Assembly: GCF_016919405.1 (NCBI RefSeq)
Contig: NZ_CP070353.1
Location: forward strand, 62,001 to 126,000
DNA from: Ensifer sp. PDNC004
GTDB lineage: Bacteria > Pseudomonadota > Alphaproteobacteria > Rhizobiales > Rhizobiaceae
Direction of reading: 5' to 3'
Length of the DNA stretch: 64,000 nt
The notes below the pieces were generated by a model, which was not told where the DNA came from, did not search any database, and saw nothing but the letters and a program-made list of their open reading frames with translations. Both the position numbers and the translations under genes were made by a program. Position 1 is the stretch's first letter; every line of letters begins with the position of its first letter. This document shows positions 17,534-25,362 of this stretch, piece after piece.

Positions 17534-18694
17534 TCACGCCCCCAGCGGCCGCAAGAGGTCGCGGCTGATGATGTGGCGCTGGATTTCAGACGTGCCGTCC
17601 CAGATGCGCTCGACGCGGGCGTCGCGCCAGAAGCGGGCGAGCGGCAGGTCGTCCATCAGGCCCATGCCGCCAAAAATCTGGATCGCCTCGTCGGTGACGC
17701 GGGCGAGCATTTCGGTGGCGTAGACTTTGGCGGATGCAATCTCGCGGTTCGCCGGCAGGCCGTTGTCGAGCCGCCAGGCGGCGGACAGCGTCAAAAGGTC
17801 GGCGGCGTCGATCTCGGTGATCATGTCGGCGAGCTTGAAGGAGACGCCCTGGTTGGCGCCGATCGGCTTGCCGAACTGCTTGCGCTCGGCGGCATAGTTT
17901 AGCGCATAGTCGAAGGCGCGGCGCGCCCGGCCGACCGAGGTCGCCGCCACCGTCAGGCGGGTGGCGAACAGCCAGTCATTGGCGACGTCAAATCCCTTGT
18001 GCACTTCGCCGAGGATCTGGGCGGAGGGCAGGCGGCAATCGTCGAAGGTGAGCACGCAGTTGTTGTAGCCGCGGTGGGAAACGGAGTTGTACCCCTTGCG
18101 GATCTCGAAGCCGGGCGTACCTCGGTCGACGAGGAAGCAGGTGATCTTCTTCTTCGGCCCGCGCGGCGTCTCTTCCTCGCCGGTGGCGATGAAGACGATG
18201 ACGAAATCGGCGATGTCGGCATGGCTGATGAAATGCTTGGTGCCGTTGACGATCCAGTCGTCGCCCTCCTTGCGGGCAAAACACTTCATGCCGCGCACGT
18301 CGGAGCCCGCATCCGGCTCGGTCATGGCCAGCGCATCGAACTTGTCACCCTTGACCGCCGGCAGCAGGTACTTCTCGCGCTGCTCGGCGTTGCAGGCCAT
18401 CAGGATGCCGGAGGGGCGGCCGAAGAAGACGGTGAGGCCCATGGAGCCGCGGCCAAGCTCGCGCTCGACGAGCGTGAAAGAGGTGTGATCTAGACCTGCG
18501 CCGCCCACTTCCTCCGGGAAGTTACAGCCGAAAAAGCCGATCTCCTTGCATTTGCGGGCGATCTCCTGGCCGAGTTCGCGGGGCACCACGCCGGTGCGCT
18601 CGACCTCGTCCTCATGCGGATAGATTTCGGTTTCGACGAAGCTCCTGACCGTATCGACGATCATCTGCTGTTCTTCGGTCAGTGCGAAATTCAT
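17534..18694 (-). CDS. Acyl-CoA dehydrogenase, probable gamma-butyrobetainyl-CoA dehydrogenase
   Basis: 386 residues from MNFALTEEQQ; the 15-codon upstream extension is not needed. Standard ACAD features: 'AMTEPDAGSDVRGMKC' (about 123-138), 'WIVNGTKHFISHAD' (FAD region), 'RKQFGKPIG' and 'IQIFGGMGLMDDLPL'. At the usual catalytic 'IYEGT' site this protein has I-W-D366-G-T, i.e. Asp instead of Glu. It would make crotonobetainyl-CoA, the substrate of the hydratase at 14496-15278. Electron acceptor presumably ETF. Confidence 0.86.
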   Translation of the reverse strand: MNFALTEEQQMIVDTVRSFVETEIYPHEDEVERTGVVPRELGQEIARKCKEIGFFGCNFPEEVGGAGLDHTSFTLVERELGRGSMGLTVFFGRPSGILMACNAEQREKYLLPAVKGDKFDALAMTEPDAGSDVRGMKCFARKEGDDWIVNGTKHFISHADIADFVIVFIATGEEETPRGPKKKITCFLVDRGTPGFEIRKGYNSVSHRGYNNCVLTFDDCRLPSAQILGEVHKGFDVANDWLFATRLTVAATSVGRARRAFDYALNYAAERKQFGKPIGANQGVSFKLADMITEIDAADLLTLSAAWRLDNGLPANREIASAKVYATEMLARVTDEAIQIFGGMGLMDDLPLARFWRDARVERIWDGTSEIQRHIISRDLLRPLGA

Positions 18695-18732
18695 TGTGTT
18701 GTTCCCCTCGTTTTCGCGCCGCTGACGTCGGT

Positions 18733-18783
18733 GCCGCAAACGATGGCCGCCTCCTCAAGCGTCCTTCGGCTGCGGTTTGCGGC
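18733..18783. other. Inverted repeat in the gap between dehydrogenase genes
   Basis: GCCGCAAAC (18733-18741) and GTTTGCGGC (18775-18783) are perfect 9-base arms around a 33-base GC-rich loop, in the 140-base gap downstream of the carnitine dehydrogenase gene. Possibly an mRNA hairpin; no T-run. Confidence 0.4.
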
Positions 18784-18834
18784 TCCGCCCGCAAGGCGAA
18801 GCTGCCTGTCGTTGCTGGCCTGCCGCTGTTGCGG

Positions 18835-20328
18835 TCAGGCGCGCTTCTGGCCGACGAAGCGTCCGGCACCGTCAGGCGTCGGCAGCTGCGCATGGGCTTC
18901 TGTAATCGCACGCAGCTTGCTCAGCACCTTTTCGGGTGCCGTGACCGCCTTGCCGGCCTTGCTGTCGACATGCAGCATCATCTGCTCGGCGGTGGCCACG
19001 GCCTCGTTGGTCGCGGCGTTGTAGATCGTCGAGAAGATGTGCAGGCGCTTTTCGTCGGACGACAGGATCTGGCAGGTCGAATAGAGCGCCTCGCCGAGCT
19101 TGGCTTCGCCGAGGTTCCGGATGTGGGTCTCGACGGTGTAGTAGCTGTGGCCGTCGCGGACGTATTCGAGGTCGACGCCGATCAGGCGCAGCACGCCGTC
19201 GGAGGTGTCGCCGAAGACCTGCAGATAGCGGTGCTCGGTCATGTGGCCGTTGTAGTCGACCCAGGCGGCGCTGACCTTGGTGTCGAGAATGCGCAGCGGC
19301 TTGACGTCGCCGAGATCGGCTTCCGGCTTCCGGGCGTTGGCCCAGAGCTTGGCCTCGAAATCAGCAAGCAGCTTGCCGGCACCCCAGCCTTCGCCGCCAT
19401 TGCCGGATTTCAGCGCATGCATGATGCCGACGAGGTTTTCGTCGCGGATGCGTTCGAGCTCGCGGATCGAGCGGCCGGCGGCCTGCGCGTCCGACTGCGC
19501 GCCGATCTTCTCGACCAGCGCGTCGTCGAGGTCGACGACATCGGTGAACTTCGTCCAGGGCCATTTCAGGCAGGGGCCGAACTGGGCGAGGAAGTGACGC
19601 ATGCCCGCTTCGCCGCCGGCGATGCGATAGGTCTCGAACAGGCCCATCTGCGCCCAACGCATGCCGAAGGAATAGCGCATGACGTTGTCGAGCGTTTCGG
19701 TATCGCAGATGTCGTCCTGGATCAGCCACAGCGCCTCGCGCCAGAGCGCTTCGAGCAGACGATCGCCGACGAAGGCCTCGATCTCCTTGGCGATGACGAC
19801 GCCCTTCATGCCGATCTGCTCGACGCCCTGCATGGCGCGCTCGATCGTCGCCTTCGTCGTCTTCTTGCCGCCGACCAGTTCGACGAGCGGCAACAGGTAG
19901 ACCGGGTTATAGGGGTGCGCCACGAACATGCGTTCCGGGTGGTGCATCTCGGCCTGGAGATCCGACGGCAGCAGACCCGAAGTGGACGAGCCGATCAGCG
20001 CATCCGGACGTGCGGCCGCATCGATCTTGGTGATGACGCCGCGCTTCAGCTCCAGCCGTTCCGGCACGCTTTCCTGAATCCAGTCAGCACCTTCGACGGC
20101 TTCCTCGATGCTCTTGCAGAAGGTCAGTTTGCCCTTCGGCGGCAAGGGCGCCATGGTCAGCATCGCATAGGCGCGCTCGGCATTGGCCATGACTTCGCCG
20201 ATGATGCGCTCGGCTTCCGGATGCGGGTCGAAGATCTTCACGTCGATGCCGGCAAGCGCGAAGCGCGCCACCCAGGCGCCGCCGATAACGCCGCCACCGA
20301 CACAGGCTGCTTTGGTGATAAAGCTCAT
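18835..20328 (-). CDS. cdhA: L-carnitine 3-dehydrogenase fused to betainyl-CoA thioesterase
   Basis: 497 residues in two parts. Residues 1 to about 330 are a 3-hydroxyacyl-CoA-dehydrogenase-like carnitine dehydrogenase: NAD-binding 'CVGGGVIGGAWVARFALAG' (about 9-27), 'SSTSGLLPSDLQAEMHHPER' and 'VAHPYNPVYLLPLVELVGG'. Residues about 345-490 are a hot-dog thioesterase ('VSAAWVDYNGHMTEHRYLQVF'). Known CdhA oxidises L-carnitine to 3-dehydrocarnitine with NAD+; CdhB hydrolyses betainyl-CoA to glycine betaine. Fusion of the two is known in rhizobia. It lies 16 bases downstream of the cleavage enzyme that makes betainyl-CoA, so the fusion brackets that step. Confidence 0.93.
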   Translation of the reverse strand: MSFITKAACVGGGVIGGAWVARFALAGIDVKIFDPHPEAERIIGEVMANAERAYAMLTMAPLPPKGKLTFCKSIEEAVEGADWIQESVPERLELKRGVITKIDAAARPDALIGSSTSGLLPSDLQAEMHHPERMFVAHPYNPVYLLPLVELVGGKKTTKATIERAMQGVEQIGMKGVVIAKEIEAFVGDRLLEALWREALWLIQDDICDTETLDNVMRYSFGMRWAQMGLFETYRIAGGEAGMRHFLAQFGPCLKWPWTKFTDVVDLDDALVEKIGAQSDAQAAGRSIRELERIRDENLVGIMHALKSGNGGEGWGAGKLLADFEAKLWANARKPEADLGDVKPLRILDTKVSAAWVDYNGHMTEHRYLQVFGDTSDGVLRLIGVDLEYVRDGHSYYTVETHIRNLGEAKLGEALYSTCQILSSDEKRLHIFSTIYNAATNEAVATAEQMMLHVDSKAGKAVTAPEKVLSKLRAITEAHAQLPTPDGAGRFVGQKRA

Positions 20329-20344
20329 GATGTCCTGTCCTTGC

Positions 20345-21247
20345 TCAGCGCTTCGTCAGCTTCAGTTTCTCGCGGACCTCTTTCGGTCCGATGATCTTGG
20401 CGCCCATGCCCTCGATGACGCCGACGGCCTTTTCGACGAGCTGGCCGTTGGTCGCGAGTTGGCCCTTGCCGATATAGAGGTTGTCCTCGAGGCCGACGCG
20501 GACATTGCCACCGGCAAGGATCGCCGCTGCCGGGTAGGCGAGCGCGTTGCGGCCGATGGAGAAGGCCGAGAAGGTCCAGTTGGCGGGCACGTTGTTGACC
20601 ATGGCCATGAAGGTGTTGAGGTCGTCAGGGGCACCCCACGGAATGCCCATGCAGAGCTGGATCAGCACCGGATCCTCGATCAGGCCTTCCTCGACGAGCT
20701 GCTTGGCAAACCACAGATGGCCGGTATCAAAGGCCTCGATCTCCGGGCGAACGCCGAGCGCCGTCATCTGACGGGCCATTTCGCGCAGCATCGACGGCGT
20801 GTTGGTCATGACGTAGTCGCCGAGCGAGAAGTTCATGGTGCCGCAGTCGAGCGTGCAGATCTCCGGCAGACATTCGGCCACATGGGCGACACGCTCGGTG
20901 GCGCCGGCCATGTCGGTGCCGGTCTCGTTGACGGGTAGGGGCTTCTCGACATTGCCGAATACGAGATCGCCGCCCATGCCGGCCGTCAGGTTCAGGACGA
21001 TATCGATATCGGCGGAGCGGATGCGGTCGGTCACTTCCCGGTAGAGATCGAGCCTGCGCGACGGTACGCCGGTTTCCGGATCGCGAACGTGGCAGTGGAT
21101 CACGGCAGCGCCGGCCTTGGCCGCCTCGACCGCCGCTTCGGCGATCTGTTTCGGCGTGATCGGCACGTGGCTGGACTTTGAAACGGTGTCTCCCGAGCCG
21201 GTGACGGCACAGGTGATGAATACCTCGCGGTTCATGCTGAGCGGCAT
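20345..21247 (-). CDS. cdhC: Beta-keto acid cleavage enzyme (BKACE/DUF849), 3-dehydrocarnitine:acetyl-CoA trimethylamine-acetyl transferase
   Basis: 300 residues from the ATG at 21247 (MPLSMNRE), preceded by GGGAGA. TIM-barrel BKACE with the zinc motif 'VIHCHVRDPETG' (H-x-H), 'LNLTAGMGGDL' and 'NVRVGLEDNLYI'. CdhC condenses 3-dehydrocarnitine with acetyl-CoA and splits it to betainyl-CoA and acetoacetate. Specificity is inferred from the adjacent dehydrogenase/thioesterase fusion. First gene of the minus-strand run; the regulator is divergent. Confidence 0.92.
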   Translation of the reverse strand: MPLSMNREVFITCAVTGSGDTVSKSSHVPITPKQIAEAAVEAAKAGAAVIHCHVRDPETGVPSRRLDLYREVTDRIRSADIDIVLNLTAGMGGDLVFGNVEKPLPVNETGTDMAGATERVAHVAECLPEICTLDCGTMNFSLGDYVMTNTPSMLREMARQMTALGVRPEIEAFDTGHLWFAKQLVEEGLIEDPVLIQLCMGIPWGAPDDLNTFMAMVNNVPANWTFSAFSIGRNALAYPAAAILAGGNVRVGLEDNLYIGKGQLATNGQLVEKAVGVIEGMGAKIIGPKEVREKLKLTKR

Positions 21248-21302
21248 TGCTGTCTCCCTTTTATTGCGCCCATTACGAGCCAAGAAAGACCGCGTTGCTT
21301 TT

Positions 21303-21333
21303 CATTATCGGCTTCATTCTATACATTATCGGC
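21303..21333. promoter_or_regulatory. Direct repeat, probable CdhR (AraC-type) operator
   Basis: CATTATCGGC occurs at 21303-21312 and again at 21324-21333, exactly 21 bases apart (two helical turns). It lies between cdhC (start 21247) and the divergent regulator (start 21356). AraC-type activators commonly bind such same-face direct repeats. Confidence 0.65.
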
Positions 21334-21355
21334 GATAGAGCGGAGAAGTTTGGGT

Positions 21356-22327
21356 ATGGATCAGAACGTTTCGCAGGTGCAGCACGTCGATATCCTGGTA
21401 CTGCCGGAGACCAATCTGATCCTCGTTGCCTCGGTGATCGAGCCGATGCGTGCGGCCAACCGCATTGCCGGCCGCCCGCTCTACGACTGGACGATCTACA
21501 GCCCCGATGGGGCGCCGATCGAAACGAAGAGCGGCATTCCCATTCCGGTTTCCGGCGCCTTCCGGCCGCAGCGCGAGACGTCGCCGCTCTTCATCCTCTC
21601 CAGCTACAACTGGGAGCGCAGCGCCACCTCGCAATTGAAGATGCTGCTGTCGCAGACGGCGCGGCACCGCGAGATGATGGCCGGCATCGAGTCAGGCTCC
21701 TGGCTGCTTGCCGAGACCAGCCTGCTCGACAATTTCAAGGCGACCACCCACTGGGAGGATTTCGAGGATTTCACCGCGGCTTACCCGCAGGTGACGATGG
21801 TGCGCGAGCGCTTCGTCATCGACGGCAAGCGCATCACGACCGGCGGCTCGCTGCCGACGCTCGATCTGATGCTCGAGCTGATCCGCCGGGCGCACGGCTA
21901 CTCTCTGGCGCTCGAAGTCTCCCGCCTCTTCATCTACGAGCAGGAGCGCACCCGCGGCGACCTTCTGCAGATGCCGACGATCGGCAACATGCGCATTCTC
22001 GATCCGCGCGTCGGCGCTGCCGTCAAGCTGATGGAGGAAACTGTGGAGGCGCCGCTGACGCTCTCGCGGCTTGCCCGCCGCATCGGTGTCAGCACGCGCC
22101 ATCTGCAGGATCTCTTTCGCGACACGATGGGGGTCGCTCCGCATGAACACTATCTGGCACTCCGTCTCAATGCGGCGCGCCGCAAGGTGATCGAGACGCG
22201 GCTGGAATTCGCCGATATCGCGGCGATCTCGGGCTTCAATTCGTCGTCGTCGTTTTCGCGCAGCTACCGGGCGCATTATCGCGAAAGCCCGAGCGAGACG
22301 CGGAGGCGGTTGAAGCTGAAGAGCTGA
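21356..22327 (+). CDS. cdhR: GlxA-type AraC family regulator of carnitine catabolism (CdhR-like)
   Basis: 323 residues from the ATG at 21356 (GGAG ten bases upstream; a TTG two codons earlier is less likely). N-terminal GATase1-like domain (about 8-200) in which the nucleophile turn reads G110-I-E-S-G-S-W, with no cysteine, so it senses rather than catalyses. C-terminal AraC double HTH ('LSRLARRIGVSTRHLQDLFR' and 'FADIAAISGFNSSSSFSRSY'). The domain layout is that of CdhR and related betaine regulators. Divergent from cdhC, with a matching direct repeat in the gap. Confidence 0.87.
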   Translation: MDQNVSQVQHVDILVLPETNLILVASVIEPMRAANRIAGRPLYDWTIYSPDGAPIETKSGIPIPVSGAFRPQRETSPLFILSSYNWERSATSQLKMLLSQTARHREMMAGIESGSWLLAETSLLDNFKATTHWEDFEDFTAAYPQVTMVRERFVIDGKRITTGGSLPTLDLMLELIRRAHGYSLALEVSRLFIYEQERTRGDLLQMPTIGNMRILDPRVGAAVKLMEETVEAPLTLSRLARRIGVSTRHLQDLFRDTMGVAPHEHYLALRLNAARRKVIETRLEFADIAAISGFNSSSSFSRSYRAHYRESPSETRRRLKLKS

Positions 22328-22372
22328 GCGCTGCTTCACGTATCGATTGAAGCGGGAATTTTCAGAGTCGTT

Positions 22373-23596
22373 TCAGGCGTTTGGCGGCCGACGATCAGGA
22401 ACTGATTCCGCCGGCGAACTGGTCTCGGCGGTCATCTTCATCATCGAAATCATCAGCTCGCCGATCTCGGCGGCAAACGCGCCGCGTGGCCAGACGAGCG
22501 TGAGCGACTGCCGATAGGCCGGGCCGAGCCGGATCATGGCCGGCGGGCGATGCACGCGGGCAAGCGAGGATTGCGGCAGCACCGAGAGATAGCCGTGCTG
22601 ACGAACGAGGTTGATGATCACGGGGATGGAATCGACCTCGACGAGGGTGATGCGCCGCCGCTCGGCTTCATCGAGCGTGTCGTCGAGGAAACGGGCGGCC
22701 TCGCGGCGAAGGCCGCTCCTGACGCTCGGCACCGCGATCGGGCAGGCGGCGAGCAGCCGCGGCAGGTTGCCGCCCAGGTCCGAAAGCGCGGAGGCTGGGC
22801 CGGCGAGAACCAGTGGTGTCTGCGATACCAGCCGGCCGTCGCAGTCGGCGGGGATTTCGGCGACATCGAGCAGGGCAGCATCGAAGCGGCGGCTGCGTAG
22901 ACCGGCGAGAAGTTCGTCGGCCGTGGTGCTGGAAATGAACAGCGGCTGACGCGGGCGGGCGCGGTGCCAGTTCGCCGTCAGTGCGGCCAGCATGCGGGCG
23001 ATCTCGCTTTCCGGACCAAGCGGCATGACGGCGCCGAGCCGCCAGGTGGCGACATCGCGGCGGAAGCGATCGGCGGAGGCATGGGTCAGCCGCGCCCAGA
23101 TATCCAGCAGAGCTTCGGCCAGCGGAATGATGGCCTGGCCAGCGGTCGTGCAAAGGATGCCGCCGTGGGAGCGCTCGAACAGCCGGCTGCCGAGATGGCG
23201 CTCGAGGTCCACCATCTGCCGGGTCAATTGCGGCTGGCCGATGCCGAGCGCCTTTGCCGTTGCGCGGATGCTGCCTGAACGGGCGATGCGGAGGAAGCGG
23301 TCGAGCGGGACGAGGCCGATCGGCGGCACAGGCTCGCCTTCCTGCCGGCCGGCGACCTTGAGGATCGCGGCGATCCTTGCCGTCGCGTCACGGATGTCGA
23401 CCGCGCGGGCGCGGGCCTCCAGCGTCAGGACGAGGGCGGTTTCCTCCCGTCGGAAGAGCGGCATCGAGATCGCCTGTTCGAAGCGTTTGACGGCGGCGCT
23501 GACGCTTGATGGCGCGCGTTTGCTGACGACTGCTGCGCGGCGAATGCCCCCTTCGCCGAGCACCGCGTCGACCAGCGCGATCGTTGCCAGATCCAT
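22373..23596 (-). CDS. LysR family regulator with two tandem HTH domains
   Basis: 407 residues from the ATG at 23596 (GGGGA upstream). A first LysR-like HTH covers about residues 1-60 ('MDLATIALVDAVLGEGGIRR', 'APSSVSAAVKRFEQAISMPL'); a second complete LysR HTH follows at about 100-160 ('LVPLDRFLRIARSGSIRATA', 'LGIGQPQLTRQMVDLERHLG'). The rest is a LysR substrate domain ('PLVLAGPAS', 'VEVDSIPVIINLVRQHGYLS'). Normal LysR proteins are about 300 residues with one HTH; this one is about 100 longer. It is divergent from the proposed ergothioneine genes and probably controls them. Confidence 0.86.
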   Translation of the reverse strand: MDLATIALVDAVLGEGGIRRAAVVSKRAPSSVSAAVKRFEQAISMPLFRREETALVLTLEARARAVDIRDATARIAAILKVAGRQEGEPVPPIGLVPLDRFLRIARSGSIRATAKALGIGQPQLTRQMVDLERHLGSRLFERSHGGILCTTAGQAIIPLAEALLDIWARLTHASADRFRRDVATWRLGAVMPLGPESEIARMLAALTANWHRARPRQPLFISSTTADELLAGLRSRRFDAALLDVAEIPADCDGRLVSQTPLVLAGPASALSDLGGNLPRLLAACPIAVPSVRSGLRREAARFLDDTLDEAERRRITLVEVDSIPVIINLVRQHGYLSVLPQSSLARVHRPPAMIRLGPAYRQSLTLVWPRGAFAAEIGELMISMMKMTAETSSPAESVPDRRPPNA

Positions 23597-23669
23597 TCGT
23601 CCATCCCCGCCGGCAGGGCTTGCGATCGCCATGTTCCGGATTTTGCATCGCCCGTTCCAGATTTGGGAT

Positions 23670-23770
23670 ATAGCATGCAGCGGCGATAAGCGCATAGCAT
23701 GCTTTCGGCAACCGGCCATTTGCGAGCGACGGTTGCGAGAGTTTCAAACATCCGCGCACCGTTTCGAAAC
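23670..23770. promoter_or_regulatory. Divergent control region with two repeat pairs
   Basis: ATAGCATGC appears at 23670-23678 and 23694-23702 (24 bases apart). GTTTCAAAC (23741-23749) and the perfect palindrome GTTTCGAAAC (23761-23770) are 20 bases apart and 36 bases upstream of the lyase start. Both sit between the double-HTH LysR gene and the lyase operon and are candidate binding sites. Confidence 0.5.
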
Positions 23771-23805
23771 CGAGGCGAGCCCGGCGCGGAAGGATACCCA
23801 TCGGC

Positions 23806-25344
23806 ATGCTGCATCAGGCCAAAACCACTGTTCTTTGCGGGAAACCGCTGGATTTCGCGACGCTCGGCGACATCGGGACGGGACGGGTCCGGCCGGTGGC
23901 CGATGACGGCGACATGGAACGGGTGGCGGCCGCCCACAAGGTGGTTGCCGACCGCGTCGCCATGGGGCTGCCAGTCTATGGTTCCAACACCGGCGTCGGC
24001 TCGATGAAGGATCGCCTGTGGACGGCGGATGATCTCGCCGAATTCAACAATGCGCTGGTGCGCGCCCACCATTTCGGGACCGGCGAGTTCTTCGCACCGG
24101 CGATCGTGCGCATGGCGATCGCGATCCGCGTGAATACTGCGATGCGCGGCCACACCGGCTGCAGCCCGGATCTCATCCGGGCGTTCCTGGCGCTGCTCGA
24201 GGCCGACATCATTCCGGCGGTGCGCCGCCACGGATCGATGGGCTGCGCCGATATCGGCCTGATGGGCCAGATCGCCTCGGTGCTGACGGGCGTCGGCGAG
24301 GCCTATTATCAGGGGCGTCTCGTCTCGGCCGAGACGGCGCTTGCCGAAGCCAGCCTCGAGCCCTTCGTGATGCGGCCGCGCGATGCGCTGGCGGCGCTCA
24401 GCGTCAACGCCATTTCCTTCGCGGCGGCAGTCAACGTGTTGCGCGAAGCGGCCTCGGCCATCCGCGTGCTGCTTGTCACCGGGGTCATGTCGTCGCAAGC
24501 GCTCGGAGCATCTGCCGATCCCTGGCGGGTGGCGGCAACACTCTCGACTCGTGGCGAGGCGGTGGTCGGCTCATGGCTCTATGGCCAATCGGGCATCTCC
24601 GACTGGCCGGTGCCGACGGCGATTCATGATCCCTTGAGCCTGCGCATGACCGCCCAGGTGTTCGGCGCGGTGGTCGATACGCTGCTGGTTGCGGCCGGCC
24701 GGTTGATAGAGCAGACCTATCTCTCCGACGACAACCCTGTTGTCATCGGCGGGCAGGTCCACTCCTCCGGCGCGTCGCTGCCGCTGACCACGACGCTTTA
24801 TATCGAGGCGGCGCAGATCGCCTTTTCGCACGCAGCGCGCAACGTCTTGAACCGCTGCATCCTTCTTGCGAATGGCGGCCGCCGCAATCTCTCGGTCAAT
24901 CTGGTGGCGCCGGGCGAGGTCGCGACCGGGCTCGGGCCGCTGATGAAGCTGGCGGTCGAACTCTACATGCGCGTGCAGTCGCTCGCCGTGCCGCTTTCGG
25001 CGCAGTCGATCGTGGTGGCGGGCGGGCTCGAGGAGGAGGCGACCTTCCTGCCGCTGATCGTCGAGCGCATGGAAACGCAGGTGCGCGATCTGCGCCAACT
25101 GGCGGCGATCGAGGCGATGCTTTCGGCGCAGGCGATCGACCTCGTCGGCGACCAGCCGCAGGGGATCGTCAAACGGGCCTACGACCAGACCCGCTCCGTC
25201 AGCGCGATCTATCTGAAGGACCGGCCGCTTTCGAAGGAGATCGAGGCGCTGCAGGCTGCCTTCACCTGCCATGATCTCCTGCGCTCCTTCGTCGCCTCCG
25301 CGCCGATGCCGGAGTTCGACGACTTCTTCGCGCTCGACAAATAA
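23806..25344 (+). CDS. HAL/PAL-superfamily lyase without MIO triad, probable ergothionase (ergothioneine trimethylamine-lyase)
   Basis: 512 residues, the length of histidine ammonia-lyase. The fold signature is present: 'LPVYGSNTGVGSMKD' with Y58 at the place of the catalytic Tyr of HutH, and 'NPVVIGGQVHSSGASLP'. But at the site of the self-cyclising Ala-Ser-Gly (family 'GSVGASGDLAPLAH') this protein reads G143-S-M-G-C147-A148-D149-I-G, so the MIO cofactor cannot form. Ergothionase, which removes trimethylamine from ergothioneine to give thiourocanate, is a known MIO-independent member. The downstream genes match the rest of that pathway, so I infer this activity. Not a normal hutH. Confidence 0.78.
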   Translation: MLHQAKTTVLCGKPLDFATLGDIGTGRVRPVADDGDMERVAAAHKVVADRVAMGLPVYGSNTGVGSMKDRLWTADDLAEFNNALVRAHHFGTGEFFAPAIVRMAIAIRVNTAMRGHTGCSPDLIRAFLALLEADIIPAVRRHGSMGCADIGLMGQIASVLTGVGEAYYQGRLVSAETALAEASLEPFVMRPRDALAALSVNAISFAAAVNVLREAASAIRVLLVTGVMSSQALGASADPWRVAATLSTRGEAVVGSWLYGQSGISDWPVPTAIHDPLSLRMTAQVFGAVVDTLLVAAGRLIEQTYLSDDNPVVIGGQVHSSGASLPLTTTLYIEAAQIAFSHAARNVLNRCILLANGGRRNLSVNLVAPGEVATGLGPLMKLAVELYMRVQSLAVPLSAQSIVVAGGLEEEATFLPLIVERMETQVRDLRQLAAIEAMLSAQAIDLVGDQPQGIVKRAYDQTRSVSAIYLKDRPLSKEIEALQAAFTCHDLLRSFVASAPMPEFDDFFALDK

Positions 25345-25362
25345 TCCGATTGGGAGAGCAGC

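Noticed and set aside
23806..25344. Annotation as histidine ammonia-lyase (hutH)
   Set aside because: The Ala-Ser-Gly triad needed for the MIO cofactor is Cys-Ala-Asp, and no hutI or hutG accompanies it.
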